This document shows, piece by piece, positions 52,119-61,811 of a stretch of 64,000 nt of DNA. A program made the translations under genes and the position numbers. Every line of letters begins with the position of its first letter. Position 1 is the first letter of the stretch. A model generated the notes under the pieces. The model made no database searches and was not told the origin of the DNA. It worked only from the letters and a program-made list of their open reading frames with translations. The stretch is taken from assembly GCF_026340465.1 (NCBI RefSeq), contig NZ_JAPEPC010000001.1:7331501-7395500 (forward strand). The letters run 5' to 3'. Source of the DNA: Streptomyces sp. NBC_01306. Its GTDB lineage: Bacteria; Actinomycetota; Actinomycetes; Streptomycetales; Streptomycetaceae.

Positions 52119-53900
52119 GTGATTTCCGGCTCCGTCACGTGCGCGGCACACCCGCTGCTGCCCGTGCGCGGATGCCTCTGGAGCAATGGGCAGTCGGATA
52201 CGGACGGAAAGCAGGCGAGCGGGTTGGCGAACGACGAGCGGCGGGATCCCTCCAACGGGGACCAGCGGAATCCCTCCCATGGGGATCAGCGGAATGCCTC
52301 CGACGAGGGTGGGCGGAATCCAGTACGGGAACCGTCCGGCGGGCAGCAGCAGGGCCGGGGGCCGGTCACCGGGCGGGGCGGGGGCCAGGACGGTGTCGGG
52401 CGGCGCGGATTCCTCGCCGGGGTCGGACTGACCGGCGCGGGCGGGCTCCTCGGGGCGTCCATGGCCGCCGGTCCGAGCGCCTCCGCGGAACCTCGCGGGA
52501 ACACCCCGGCCGGAGGCACGGCCCACGCGGCCCCCGCCGCGGCACACAGCACGGATTCCCGGGGCGGCGACACACGCACGTTCCGGCCCGACCAGCTCTC
52601 GGGCAAGCGCATGCTGCTCGTACCCGAACTGCTGCTCCTCGCGGACGGGCCGGTACGGGGACAGGCCGTCCTGGTGGAGTCCGGGAAATTCCGGGAGACA
52701 GGTCCGGCCGAGCGGCTCATCGCCGCCCACCACGACCTGCACCCCGTCCGTCTCGACGGGCACCTTCTGATGCCGGGCTTCATCGACGCCCACCACCATC
52801 TGACCCAGAGCTTCGGCAAGGCCAAGTCGTTCGGACAGCCTTCGGAGATCTTCAAGACGATCTGGGAACCGCTGGAGCACGCGCTGGACGAGGACACCGC
52901 CTACCTCTCGGCGAAACTGGCCGCGCTGGAAGCGCTGCGCGGCGGTTTCACCACCGTCGCCGACGCGGGGACCCGGGCCCCGGTCGATGTCGCGGCGCTG
53001 GCCAAGGGCACCGAGGAAGCCGGGATCCGCTGTGTGCTCTCCAAGATCGTCTCCGATGGGAAGGGTGGCCCCGCGCACCTCGGGCGGTGGGGCGGCCACC
53101 CGCTGATCCACCCCTCCCTGGCCATCGCAGTCCCCGAGGACGCGACGGCCGCGGTCATCAAGAAGACCGCGGACATGTGCGCGGAAGCCGGTGCGGTGTT
53201 CCAGATCCATGTCAACGAACATCTCGCCTCCGTGGAACGCTCGTTGAAGAGCGTGGGCCGCCGCCCCATCGACTATCTGCACCACATCGGCGCACTCGGC
53301 CCGCACCTCCTCGGTGCGCACGCCACACTGACCACCCCCACCGAGATGCGTCAGCTCGCGGACTCCGGATCGGCCGTCAGCTACAACCCGGTGGCCAGCG
53401 CCTGGAAGGGCAACGCCGTCGCACAGGCCACCATGATGGCCGCCATGGACGTGCGGTTCGGTACGGGAACCGACGGCACCCGTGGCGACGGGTTCCGGCT
53501 CGTCGACGCGGCGGAGTCCGCGCAGCGGCTGACGTCAGGACTGGCGACGGGAGACTCCTCGTGCGGCGCCGGACGGCTCTGGCTCGACCACGCCACCAGG
53601 CTGAGCGCCGACGCCGTCGGGCTGAGCAAGGTGACCGGTGAGATCGCCGTCGGCAAGGCAGCCGACTTCCTCGTCGTGGACGTGAACGTCCCCGAACTCA
53701 CCCCGTCCTTCGACCTTCGCTGGGAGCTGGTCCGCCTCTCGAACCGGGACCAGATCACCGCGGTCGTCGTGGACGGCCGGCTGCGCCTGTGGGACGGCTG
53801 GCCGCAGGACTGGGACGGCCGCGCGCTGGTGGCCAGGGCCGCCGAGGTGGGCCCCCAGGTGGTACGCCGCGCCAAGCTGCAGCGGGTCAAACCGACATAG
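52119..53900 (+). CDS. Tat-exported amidohydrolase
   Basis: 593 residues if GTG 52119 is used (GTG 52164 is also possible). A long polar n-region with octapeptide repeats precedes the twin-arginine motif GRRGFLAGVGLTGAGG (from residue 94). The mature part is a metal-dependent amidohydrolase of the AtzA/TrzN/cytosine-deaminase group: FIDAHHHLTQSF (metal His), FQIHVNEHLASVE, LLGAHATLTTP, SYNPVAS and FGTGTDGTRGDGF (catalytic Asp). It probably deaminates or dehalogenates a heterocycle outside the cytoplasm. Convergent with the XRE-TetR gene. Confidence 0.8.
   Translation: MISGSVTCAAHPLLPVRGCLWSNGQSDTDGKQASGLANDERRDPSNGDQRNPSHGDQRNASDEGGRNPVREPSGGQQQGRGPVTGRGGGQDGVGRRGFLAGVGLTGAGGLLGASMAAGPSASAEPRGNTPAGGTAHAAPAAAHSTDSRGGDTRTFRPDQLSGKRMLLVPELLLLADGPVRGQAVLVESGKFRETGPAERLIAAHHDLHPVRLDGHLLMPGFIDAHHHLTQSFGKAKSFGQPSEIFKTIWEPLEHALDEDTAYLSAKLAALEALRGGFTTVADAGTRAPVDVAALAKGTEEAGIRCVLSKIVSDGKGGPAHLGRWGGHPLIHPSLAIAVPEDATAAVIKKTADMCAEAGAVFQIHVNEHLASVERSLKSVGRRPIDYLHHIGALGPHLLGAHATLTTPTEMRQLADSGSAVSYNPVASAWKGNAVAQATMMAAMDVRFGTGTDGTRGDGFRLVDAAESAQRLTSGLATGDSSCGAGRLWLDHATRLSADAVGLSKVTGEIAVGKAADFLVVDVNVPELTPSFDLRWELVRLSNRDQITAVVVDGRLRLWDGWPQDWDGRALVARAAEVGPQVVRRAKLQRVKPT
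52241..52312 (+). repeat. three 24-bp repeats encoding octapeptides
   Basis: Units at 52241-52264, 52265-52288 and 52289-52312, beginning GCGGRATSCCTCC, with a partial fourth. In frame they encode RDPSNGDQ, RNPSHGDQ and RNASDEGG-like octapeptides in the n-region before the Tat motif. Confidence 0.8.
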
Positions 53901-53942
53901 GGGGAGGGGGCCCGGGGCCGCGCGACGGTCTCCACCGGTCCC

Positions 53943-53985
53943 GGTCCCGGCCCCAGCGGTGCGTGCTGGTGGCGGGGCCGGGACC
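53943..53985. terminator. bidirectional terminator between convergent genes
   Basis: Perfect 12-bp stem GGTCCCGGCCCC / GGGGCCGGGACC with a 19-nt loop, between the amidohydrolase and XRE-TetR stops. Confidence 0.65.
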
Positions 53986-53996
53986 TGCCAGACCGG

Positions 53997-54917
53997 TCAG
54001 CCGGAGTGGCGCAGCGTGATGTGCGGTTCGAAGGCGTCCAGGAGCAGTTCCCGCATGCGCTCCACCGGCATCTCCGCACTGCCCGACAGCATCTGGATCG
54101 CCAGCCCGTCAACCAGGCTGGTGAAACGGCTGGTCAGAGCTTCGGGGTCGGCGTCGGGGGCCAGGCCCTCGCGCTGGCAGTGCCGGATGAGGCCGAGCAC
54201 GGTCCCGCGCCAGCGCGAGTAGGCAGCCCGCTGTGCCTCGCGCAGCGAGGGCTCCAGCATGGCGGCCGTCCACGACTGGATCCACACCGACCACTCGTCG
54301 ATGTCCTCCCTGCTGCTGGGCAGTTGGACCTCGACCAGCCTGCGCAGCATCTCCACCGGGTCGCCGACCTGCTCGAACTCGCTCTGCAACCGGGCGTGCA
54401 GCCGGTCGGCGCAGTAGCTCAGCGCGGCCCGCAGTGCGCCGTTCTTCGCCGGGAAGTGGTAGTGCACGGTGCCGGTACTGGTGCCGCACTCCCGGGCGAT
54501 GTCGGCGACCCGTACGGCGTGGATGCCCCGGCGGGCGATCAGCCGCGCGGTGGCTTCGAGGATCTGGACACGGCGTACATCGGCGTCCAGCGACTCGGCC
54601 CGCCGCCGTGCGCCCCCCGCGGCGGCACGCGCCAGGGCCGCAGGCTCGCGGCCGCTGCCCGTCGCCAGATACCGCACCGGCACCTTGCCGACCCGGGCGA
54701 TGGCGGCGAGCTCGTGGTCCTGGAGCCTGCGGGTGCCGCGCAGCGCCTTCGACAGCGCTGTGGGGTCCATCCCGATGAGACCGGCGAACTCGCGCTGGCT
54801 GACGTCGGCGGCGAGCACCACCCGGCGCGCCCGGTCGGCCGCCGTCTCCGGGGGCCGGTCAGGTTCCTGGGCCCGGGAGCCGGCCGGATTCGCGGTTGTC
54901 TGAGTCTCCTTCGCCAT
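53997..54917 (-). CDS. double-HTH regulator: XRE domain fused to TetR
   Basis: 306 residues from ATG 54917 (ATG 54929 in frame, 4 residues longer). Residues ~31-86 form a Cro/C1-type HTH (DVSQREFAGLIGMDPTALSKALRGTRRL), then a linker, then a TetR HTH at ~115-163 (VRVADIARECGTSTGTVHYHFPAKNGAL) and a BetI-like C-terminal domain. It lies 55 bp downstream of the amine oxidase gene on the same strand and next to an APC permease operon, and is the likely regulator of both. Two DNA-binding domains in one polypeptide is uncommon for TetR proteins. Confidence 0.85.
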   Translation of the reverse strand: MAKETQTTANPAGSRAQEPDRPPETAADRARRVVLAADVSQREFAGLIGMDPTALSKALRGTRRLQDHELAAIARVGKVPVRYLATGSGREPAALARAAAGGARRRAESLDADVRRVQILEATARLIARRGIHAVRVADIARECGTSTGTVHYHFPAKNGALRAALSYCADRLHARLQSEFEQVGDPVEMLRRLVEVQLPSSREDIDEWSVWIQSWTAAMLEPSLREAQRAAYSRWRGTVLGLIRHCQREGLAPDADPEALTSRFTSLVDGLAIQMLSGSAEMPVERMRELLLDAFEPHITLRHSG

Positions 54918-54972
54918 GGCGGGCCCCATTATGCTCGACCGGCCGCACCCGGCGGAATGCCGGGCCGGGACG

Positions 54973-56511
54973 TCAGCCGTGCTTCTCCGCGAGGACGGCG
55001 GTGGGAACGGCGATGGCCCCCGCGATCTCGTCGGCGGCGCGGTATCCGGACGCGATGGCCCCGTCGATGTAGCCGTTCCAGACCGTCGCGGTCTCGGTTC
55101 CGGCCCAGTGCACGGCGCCGGTCGGCTCCCGCCAGCCGTGCTCCCCGTAGCCGCTCCAGCCGCCGGGGGCCACGTACGCCGCGTAGCCGCCCCGGGCGAA
55201 CTCGTCGTCCTCCCACAGGGTTTCGGTGTAGTCGACCGGCCGCTCCGCACGCTCGCCCACCACGGCGCGGAGGCTGCCGAGTACGGTCCTGCGGCGCTGC
55301 TCCTCGTCCATCCCGGCCCAGGAACCGGCCCGGTCCCCGTAGACGAAGGCCACGAGGACACCCGCCGACCCGTCCTCGGGGGAGTTGTCGAAGACGACGC
55401 CGACCGGCAGCGAACCGTAGAGCGTCGCGATGCCGGACAGACCGTCCGCCCGCCAGAACGGTTCGGAGTACACAGCATGGATCTTGGCCACCCGCCCCAT
55501 GGGGCTGTGCGCGATCCAGCCCGAGCGGGGCTCCGGAAGCGCGGGGCTGAAAGTGATCGAGCGGGCCGCCGGCGGTGGCAGGGCCACGACCGCGCGGCGG
55601 GCCTCCACGACCGCACCGGCAGCGGTACGCACCCGGACTCCGGACCCGTGCTGCTCCACACCGCACACCCGCTCGCCCAGCCGGATCCGGTCGCCGAGCA
55701 GCTCCGCGACGGCGCGCGCCGGCCCGGCCGCGCCCGTGGCGAACCGCCGGTCCTGGGCGCAGCCCCCGGTCTCCATGAGCTGCTCGTAACTCCCCGCGGC
55801 CCGGATGTAGAACAGCACGTGGAACAGTGAGATCTCGCGCGGTTCGGCACACCACACGCCCTGTACGGCGAGGGCCAGGCGGACCAGGGCGTCCGGGTCC
55901 GCGGTCTGTTCGCGGAAGAACGACTCTGCGCTCAGACCGTCCCACTCCGTGAAGTGCGGTGTCAGCCAGGGCTGTTCGGGGTCGACGGTCAGTGCCAGCT
56001 CGTCCAGCAGTGCGGTGATCCGGAGGTACTCGGCGATTCCGGGGCCCGAGGCCGGTGCGGCGCCCGCATATCCGACGCGTGCCCCGTCGTGCCAGACCTC
56101 GATGTGCTGTCCGGTCTCCCAGGTGGGGAAGGTCCGGCAGCCGAAGCGTTCGGCCAGCGCCAGCAGGCGCTTCTGCGTCGGGCCCACCCACTGGCCACCG
56201 TGGTCCACCACGGGGCCCGATGGCCGCTCCTCGCTCAGCACCCGGCCGCCGACGCGGGAGGAGGCTTCGAGTACGACGACGCCGAGGCCCTGCTCGTGCA
56301 GTCGGAGCGCGGCGCTGAGCCCCGCGTAGCCGGCGCCGATGACGACGGCGTCCGTCATCACGGGCCGGGCCACGCCCGGGTCGTCCGGCGCGCGTTCGTC
56401 CGGGGCGCGGTGCGCCGGGGTGGGTGGGGCCGATGCAGGGGCCGGCATGGGTGCCGACGTGGGATCGGTCTGTGCGGGCTCGGACTGCGCGGGTTCGGTC
56501 TGTGACCTCAT
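54973..56511 (-). CDS. flavin monoamine oxidase
   Basis: 512 residues from ATG 56511. FAD motif AVVIGAGYAGLSAALRL with VVLEASSRVGGRV, DHGGQWVGPTQKRLL and the C-terminal FAD-binding VHWAGTETATVWNGYIDGAI define the MAO/polyamine-oxidase family; deaminates an amine to an aldehyde with H2O2. The first ~50 residues are Pro/Ala/Glu-rich with SEPAQ/TEPAQ repeats and are not part of the fold; ATG 56358 (MTDAVVIG) is a plausible alternative start. Neither has a clear ribosome site. Divergent from the APC permease, which suggests amine uptake followed by oxidation. Confidence 0.88.
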   Translation of the reverse strand: MRSQTEPAQSEPAQTDPTSAPMPAPASAPPTPAHRAPDERAPDDPGVARPVMTDAVVIGAGYAGLSAALRLHEQGLGVVVLEASSRVGGRVLSEERPSGPVVDHGGQWVGPTQKRLLALAERFGCRTFPTWETGQHIEVWHDGARVGYAGAAPASGPGIAEYLRITALLDELALTVDPEQPWLTPHFTEWDGLSAESFFREQTADPDALVRLALAVQGVWCAEPREISLFHVLFYIRAAGSYEQLMETGGCAQDRRFATGAAGPARAVAELLGDRIRLGERVCGVEQHGSGVRVRTAAGAVVEARRAVVALPPPAARSITFSPALPEPRSGWIAHSPMGRVAKIHAVYSEPFWRADGLSGIATLYGSLPVGVVFDNSPEDGSAGVLVAFVYGDRAGSWAGMDEEQRRRTVLGSLRAVVGERAERPVDYTETLWEDDEFARGGYAAYVAPGGWSGYGEHGWREPTGAVHWAGTETATVWNGYIDGAIASGYRAADEIAGAIAVPTAVLAEKHG

Positions 56512-56530
56512 GGGGGAGAGCGTGGAGCAA

Positions 56531-56546
56531 GACTGAACTGTCAGTC
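56531..56546. promoter_or_regulatory. palindromic operator upstream of amine oxidase
   Basis: GACTGA-ACTG-TCAGTC, perfect 6-bp arms, 20 bp before the amine oxidase ATG. A second, wider inverted repeat ACCATTGC (56548-56555) / GCAATGGT (56598-56605) follows. The 251-bp divergent gap otherwise has no gene; these are likely sites for the XRE-TetR regulator. Confidence 0.55.
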
Positions 56547-56762
56547 AACCATTGCGATCAACTTTGTCCGCACCCCTTGACGGAGGTTCCGGCATCAGCA
56601 ATGGTGACGCACCAATCAGTATTGCGACTCCGTACTCAGCGACCCTGCACCCCACGACCCCGCACTCCACGACTCCACCACTGCCGCGAAGGCCCGCCCC
56701 GGGTGCTCCTGCGCGCTGTACATCCCGGCCGGCCCTCCACTCCGTGAGCAAGAGGAGCATCC

Positions 56763-58349
56763 ATGGCAACCACCGAGCAGACCGAGCCGACCGGCTCGGC
56801 CGAAGTCCAGTCCAAGGGGCTGCGGCCCGGGGCACTGGGCATGGTCACCAGCCTGATCCTGGCGACGGCATCGGCCGCCCCCGCCTACAGTCTTGCCGCG
56901 ACGCTGGCCTTCGTCGTCGCGGCCGTCGGCTTCCAGGCGCCGGCGGTCGTGGTGCTGGCCTTCGTACCGATCCTGTTCGTGTCCTTCGGCTACGCGGCGC
57001 TCAACCGCTCCGACCCCGACTGCGGAACGATCTTCACCTGGGCCAGCCGCTCGCTGGGCCCGCGCACCGGTTTCATGGGCGGCTGGGCGATCATCGCCTC
57101 GTTCGTCCTGGTCATGGGAAGCCTCGCGCAGGTGGCCGGCCAGTACGTGTTCCTGCTGTTCGGTGCGCACGGCATCGGCGAGGACCCGTCGAACCCCTGG
57201 GTGCTGGCCGTCGGCCTGGGCTGGATCGCCCTGATGACCGCAGTCTGCTACCGGGGCATCGAGGTCGCGGCCGCCGTCCAGCGGGCGCTGCTCTTCCTGG
57301 AGTTCGCCATGCTGGTGGTGTTCTCCGTCGTCGCGCTCGTCCGTGTCTACACCGGCCACGCGGGCGCCGGCGCCCGGCATCCGCAGCTGTCGTGGCTCGA
57401 CCCGTTCGCGATCTCCTCACCGAGCGCCTTCGCCAGTGGCCTGGTGCTGATGCTGTTCATCTACTGGGGCTGGGAGACCGCTCTCACGGTCAACGAGGAG
57501 ACTGCCGACCGCCGTCGGACGCCGGGCCGGGCCGCCACCCTGTCGACCCTGCTGCTGCTGGCGCTCTACCTCGGGGCCACGTACGCGACCGTCTCGTTCG
57601 CCGGTATCGGCACGACCGGCAACGGCCTGGCCAATCCCGACCACTCGGGCGACGTCTTCTCCGCCCTCGGCGGAGCCGTGTTCGGCACCACCGGCTTCGG
57701 CTCGGTGATGTGGCACCTCATGGTCCTGATGGTGCTGTCCTCGGCTGCCGCGTCGACCGAGACGACCGTACTCACCCTCGGGCGCACCATGCTGGCCATG
57801 GCGAGGCACCGGGCGCTGCCCGGCTCACTCGGCACCGTGCACCCCCGCTTCTCCGTCCCGAAGGCCGGGACGATCGCCACCGGTGTGGCCGGCGGAGTGG
57901 TCTACCTGGCGATGAACTTCCTGGCCCACGGGCATGTGATCGGCGACGCCGTCTCCTCCTGCGGGCTGATGATCGCCCTCTACTACGGCCTCACCGGGAT
58001 CACCTCCGCCTGGGCCCACCGGCGTGCGGTCCGCCGGAGCGCCGGCGAACTGTGGCTGCGGGTGGTCCTGCCGGCCATCGGCGGGCTGACCCTCGTGGCA
58101 GCCGGGGTCTGGAGCCTGCGCAATGACTGGGACCCGGACTCCGGCGGCACCTCCTGGACGCTTCCGTTCGCACCGCACTGGCATATCGGCGGTGTCTTCC
58201 TGATCGGTGTCGGCGCACTGGCGGTGGGCCTCGTGGTGATGCTCGTCCAGCAGCGCCGCGCGCCGTCCTTCTTCGCCGCCAAGCTGTCGGCTCCCACGCT
58301 GACGGAGGCCATGGACGAGCCCTCGCCGGCCGCCGCCGGACGCAACTGA
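56763..58349 (+). CDS. APC-family amino acid/amine permease
   Basis: 528 residues, about 12 hydrophobic helices. N-terminal GLRPGALGMVTSLILATASAAPAYSL and IFTWASRSLGPRTGFMGGW are APC-superfamily hallmarks; the tail (about 500-528) is cytoplasmic. Substrate cannot be read, but the divergent amine oxidase suggests an amine or amino acid. AAGAGGAG lies just before the ATG. First gene of the permease-dehydrogenase-synthetase-reductase run. Confidence 0.88.
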   Translation: MATTEQTEPTGSAEVQSKGLRPGALGMVTSLILATASAAPAYSLAATLAFVVAAVGFQAPAVVVLAFVPILFVSFGYAALNRSDPDCGTIFTWASRSLGPRTGFMGGWAIIASFVLVMGSLAQVAGQYVFLLFGAHGIGEDPSNPWVLAVGLGWIALMTAVCYRGIEVAAAVQRALLFLEFAMLVVFSVVALVRVYTGHAGAGARHPQLSWLDPFAISSPSAFASGLVLMLFIYWGWETALTVNEETADRRRTPGRAATLSTLLLLALYLGATYATVSFAGIGTTGNGLANPDHSGDVFSALGGAVFGTTGFGSVMWHLMVLMVLSSAAASTETTVLTLGRTMLAMARHRALPGSLGTVHPRFSVPKAGTIATGVAGGVVYLAMNFLAHGHVIGDAVSSCGLMIALYYGLTGITSAWAHRRAVRRSAGELWLRVVLPAIGGLTLVAAGVWSLRNDWDPDSGGTSWTLPFAPHWHIGGVFLIGVGALAVGLVVMLVQQRRAPSFFAAKLSAPTLTEAMDEPSPAAAGRN

Positions 58350-58441
58350 CCGCCCGTCCCTTCCGACCCACCGCCGACCGCTGCCCCGGCAGCGGCCTGC
58401 CGGCCCACCACGTACCCGTACCCGTACCGCAGGGAGCCTTC

Positions 58442-59647
58442 ATGCCTTTCGAGATCCGCGACGTCCTGGAACTCAGCACCGAGCAGCGGCAGATCCTCCA
58501 GCTCAGCCGCGAATTCGCGGCGAAGGAGATCCGGCCCCGGGCCCGCGAGGTCGACGACGCCCAGACCGAGTCGCCGCTCGACCTGTGGGCCAAGGCGGCC
58601 GAGATCGGCCTCGCCTCCTTCATGATCCCCGCCCAGTACGGCGGTGGCGGCATCACCGACATGCTCACCCAGGTCCTGGTGCAGGAGGAGCTGTGCCACG
58701 GCGACATCGCCATCGGCAACCTGCTGACCTCCAGCGGGTTCTTCGCCGACCCGATCCTGGAACTGGGCACCGACGAGCAGAAGCAGCGCTGGCTGAGCCC
58801 GCTGTGCGGCGACACCCCGCCGTTGACGGCGCTGGCCGTCACCGAACCGGGCCACGGCTCCGACGCCGCCGGCATCCGTGCCCGTGCGGTGCGCACGGGC
58901 ACCGGAGCGGACGAGCACTACGTGCTCAACGGGCAGAAGGCATGGATCTCCAACGCCCCCTACGCCCAGCGCTTCGTCGTCTTCGCCACCGTCGATCCCT
59001 CGCTGGGTGCCAAGGGCGTGACCGCGTTCGTGGTCGAACGGGACACCCCCGGCCTGACCGTCGGCAAGCCGATGCGCAAGATGGGCCAGCGGGCGATCGT
59101 CAACGCCGAGGTGTTCCTGGAGGACGTACGGGTCCCGGTCGCGGACCGGCTGGGTGACGAGGGCCAGGGCTTCTTCGGCCTGATGCGGACCTTCGACGCC
59201 TCCCGCATCCTCATCGCCGCCTCCTGCGCGGGACTGTGCCGGGCCGCCCTCGACTACGCCACCGACTACGCCCGCGACCGGGTGCAGTTCGGCGTACCGA
59301 TCATCAAGCACCAGGCGGTGGCCTTCCGGCTCGCCGACATGGCCGTACGTACCGATGCGGCGCATCTCTTCGCGGTCAGGGCGGCCCGGCTGTTCGACCG
59401 GGGCGAGCGGGTCACGGCCGAGGCCGCCATGGCCAAACTGGTCGGTTCGGAGAACGCGATGGCCAACACCTGGTCCGCGGTGCAGACCCTCGGCGGCTGG
59501 GGCTACTCGCAGGAGTACCTCGTCGAGAAGTGGATGCGCGACGCCAAGCTCGAAGAGATCGAGGAAGGCACATCCGACATCCAGCGGCTGGTCGTCTCCC
59601 GCTCGCTGGCGAAGGCGGACGGACCGGGACAGCGGGCAGACCGATGA
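58442..59647 (+). CDS. acyl-CoA dehydrogenase
   Basis: 401 residues, complete FAD acyl-CoA dehydrogenase: LAVTEPGHGSDAAG (FAD/substrate loop), WISNAPYAQRFVVFA, RVQFGVPIIKHQAVAFRLADM and EEIEEGTSDIQRLVVSRSLA, which holds the position of the catalytic glutamate. CAGGGAG lies 7 nt before the ATG. The stop overlaps the synthetase start by 4 nt. Its CoA-thioester substrate would be made by that synthetase. Chain specificity unknown. Confidence 0.92.
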   Translation: MPFEIRDVLELSTEQRQILQLSREFAAKEIRPRAREVDDAQTESPLDLWAKAAEIGLASFMIPAQYGGGGITDMLTQVLVQEELCHGDIAIGNLLTSSGFFADPILELGTDEQKQRWLSPLCGDTPPLTALAVTEPGHGSDAAGIRARAVRTGTGADEHYVLNGQKAWISNAPYAQRFVVFATVDPSLGAKGVTAFVVERDTPGLTVGKPMRKMGQRAIVNAEVFLEDVRVPVADRLGDEGQGFFGLMRTFDASRILIAASCAGLCRAALDYATDYARDRVQFGVPIIKHQAVAFRLADMAVRTDAAHLFAVRAARLFDRGERVTAEAAMAKLVGSENAMANTWSAVQTLGGWGYSQEYLVEKWMRDAKLEEIEEGTSDIQRLVVSRSLAKADGPGQRADR

Positions 59648-61785
59648 CCGGTCTCGACGCCTTCCGCGACCCGGCGTCCATCGCCGTGGTCGGTGCCAGC
59701 GGTACGCCGACGAAGTGGGGCTACTGGCTCGCCAGGGGAGCCCTGACCGGAACCGCGCGGCGCACCGTGCACCTGGTGAACGCCCGGGGAGGCGCAGTCC
59801 TCGGACAGGAAACGGCGCGTTCGCTGCGAGAGCTGCCCGACGCTCCCGAACTCGTCGCCTTCGCCGTACCGGGCCCCGCACTCGGCGCCGCCGTGGACGA
59901 GGCACTGGCGCTGGGCGCACGCGGCCTGCTGGCCATCACCGCCGGAGTCGAGGACGAGCGCGGGCTCGCCGCCCGGGTCCGCGCGGCCGGTGCCCGGCTG
60001 ATCGGCCCCAACTGCCTCGGCATCTACGACGCGTCCGCCGAACTCGACCTGGTCTGGGGACAGTTCAGGCCGGGTTCGCTGGCGATCGTCTCACAGAGCG
60101 GCCAGCTCGGACTGGAGCTCGCGGGCCTCGCCGACGACGCCGGACTGGGGATCTCCCGGTTCGTCTCCGTGGGCAGTCAGGCGGACGTCACGGCCCACGA
60201 AGTCCTCACCGACCTCGCAGGCCACGATGCGACCCGGGTCGTCGCCCTCTATCTGGAGAGCTTCGGCGACGGGCGCGCACTGATCGCCGCCCTCACCGCA
60301 CTGCGCCGGGCCGGAAAAGCCGTACTGCTGCTGACCGTCGGCGCCAGCGACGCCGGCCGGCAGGCCGCCCGGTCGCACACCGGGGCGATGACCACCGCCA
60401 CGGACATCGTGGACGCCGCCTGCGAGACAGCAGGCGCGGTGCGGGCCGAGACGCCCGCGCGTCTGATCGCCGCCGCGCAGCTCCTCGTCCGGGCACCGCG
60501 CCCCACCGGGCGGCGCGTCGTCGTCGTGACCGACAGCGGCGGACAGGGCGCACTCGCCGTCGACCTCGCCTCGCGCGCCGGATTGCTGGTGGAGCCACTG
60601 CCGCCCCCGACCCGGAACGCCATCGCGGCCGGCCTGCCACCGCAGGCCGCCACCGCCAACCCGGTCGACCTGGCCGGCGGCGGCGAACAGGACCTGCGTA
60701 CGTACGGCCGGGTCGTGGACCTGGTGGCCGCGTCGGGCGGCGCCGACGCCGTCCTGATGAGCGGATACTTCGGCAGTTACGGCCGCGACATCCCGGCGCA
60801 GCAGGAACGGGAGACCGAAGTCGCCCTGGAGCTGGCCCGTTCGGCCGTCCGGCACGGACTGCCGGTGCTGGTGCACTCGATGGCCCGGTCCACCACGACC
60901 ACCGAGGCCCTGCGTGCGGCGGGTGTGCCCACCTACGAGGACATCGAGACGGCCGTCGGCGCACTGGGCACGGCGGCCCGCCTCGCCGAACGGGGCCTGG
61001 CAGATGTACGTACGTCTTCCGGCGCGGAAGTACGTACCCCCCAGGCCGCGGGCGGGCGCCCGGGCGGTCCACCTGGCGGGCTCCCCACCGCTGCGCCGAC
61101 CGCCTTCGGCTACCTCGCGGCCCGCGATCTGCTCGCCGGTGCCGGCATCGCGTTCCCACCCGCCCTCGCCGTCACCGACCTGGCCGAACTGCGGCATGCG
61201 GCAACCCGGTTGACTGCCCCGTACGTCCTCAAGGCGGACTGGCTTGAGCACAAGAGCGAGCACGGTGGTGTGGCGGTCGGTCTCGGTGACGCCATCGCGC
61301 TGGAATCCTCCTACATGGAGATGTCCCTGCGCCTGGGCCCCGGCCGGTACGTCGTCGAAGAGCTGGACCGCCGCCCGCACGTCGTCGAAATGGTGGTCGC
61401 CACCCGCCGCGATCCGTCGTTCGGGCCGGTGGTCGTCGTCGGCGCGGGCGGAACCGAGACGGAACTCTGGCGCGACAGCGTCCTGGCTCTCGCACCCTGC
61501 ACCCACGAGGACGCGCTGAGTCTGATCGCGCGGCTGCGCTGCGCGCCGCTGCTGAACGGCTGGCGTGGCCGCCCCCCGGCCGACACCGGGGCGCTCGCCG
61601 ACACGGTCGTCCGGCTCTCCCGGCTGGCCGCCACGCGGCCCGACCTGCTGGAGATCGAACTCAATCCCGTCCGCGTCGCCCCTGCCGGCCTGCTGGCCGT
61701 CGACGCACTGATCACCCTCACCGCTGCCACCCCTGCCGGCGAGATCGCCGCCGGCGGCAGCTCCACCGGTGAAACCCTCCGGTGA
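59644..61785 (+). CDS. NDP-forming acyl-CoA synthetase
   Basis: 713 residues from ATG 59644 (ATGA overlap). Domains in order: CoA-binding Rossmann (SIAVVGASGTPTKWGY), succinyl-CoA-ligase-like flavodoxin domains (LAIVSQSGQLGLEL, YLESFGDGRALIAAL), the phosphohistidine region ARSHTGAMTT, a Pro/Gly-rich linker (about 455-480), then an ATP-grasp domain (YVLKADWLEHKSEHGGVAVGL, VVVVGAGGTETELWRDSVLALAP, LLEIELNPVRVAP). Forms acyl-CoA from a carboxylate and CoA with ATP to ADP. Acetate or an aryl/branched acid are possible substrates. Confidence 0.9.
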   Translation: MTGLDAFRDPASIAVVGASGTPTKWGYWLARGALTGTARRTVHLVNARGGAVLGQETARSLRELPDAPELVAFAVPGPALGAAVDEALALGARGLLAITAGVEDERGLAARVRAAGARLIGPNCLGIYDASAELDLVWGQFRPGSLAIVSQSGQLGLELAGLADDAGLGISRFVSVGSQADVTAHEVLTDLAGHDATRVVALYLESFGDGRALIAALTALRRAGKAVLLLTVGASDAGRQAARSHTGAMTTATDIVDAACETAGAVRAETPARLIAAAQLLVRAPRPTGRRVVVVTDSGGQGALAVDLASRAGLLVEPLPPPTRNAIAAGLPPQAATANPVDLAGGGEQDLRTYGRVVDLVAASGGADAVLMSGYFGSYGRDIPAQQERETEVALELARSAVRHGLPVLVHSMARSTTTTEALRAAGVPTYEDIETAVGALGTAARLAERGLADVRTSSGAEVRTPQAAGGRPGGPPGGLPTAAPTAFGYLAARDLLAGAGIAFPPALAVTDLAELRHAATRLTAPYVLKADWLEHKSEHGGVAVGLGDAIALESSYMEMSLRLGPGRYVVEELDRRPHVVEMVVATRRDPSFGPVVVVGAGGTETELWRDSVLALAPCTHEDALSLIARLRCAPLLNGWRGRPPADTGALADTVVRLSRLAATRPDLLEIELNPVRVAPAGLLAVDALITLTAATPAGEIAAGGSSTGETLR

Positions 61786-61811
61786 AACCCGTACCCAAGG
61801 AGCACTGCCCC

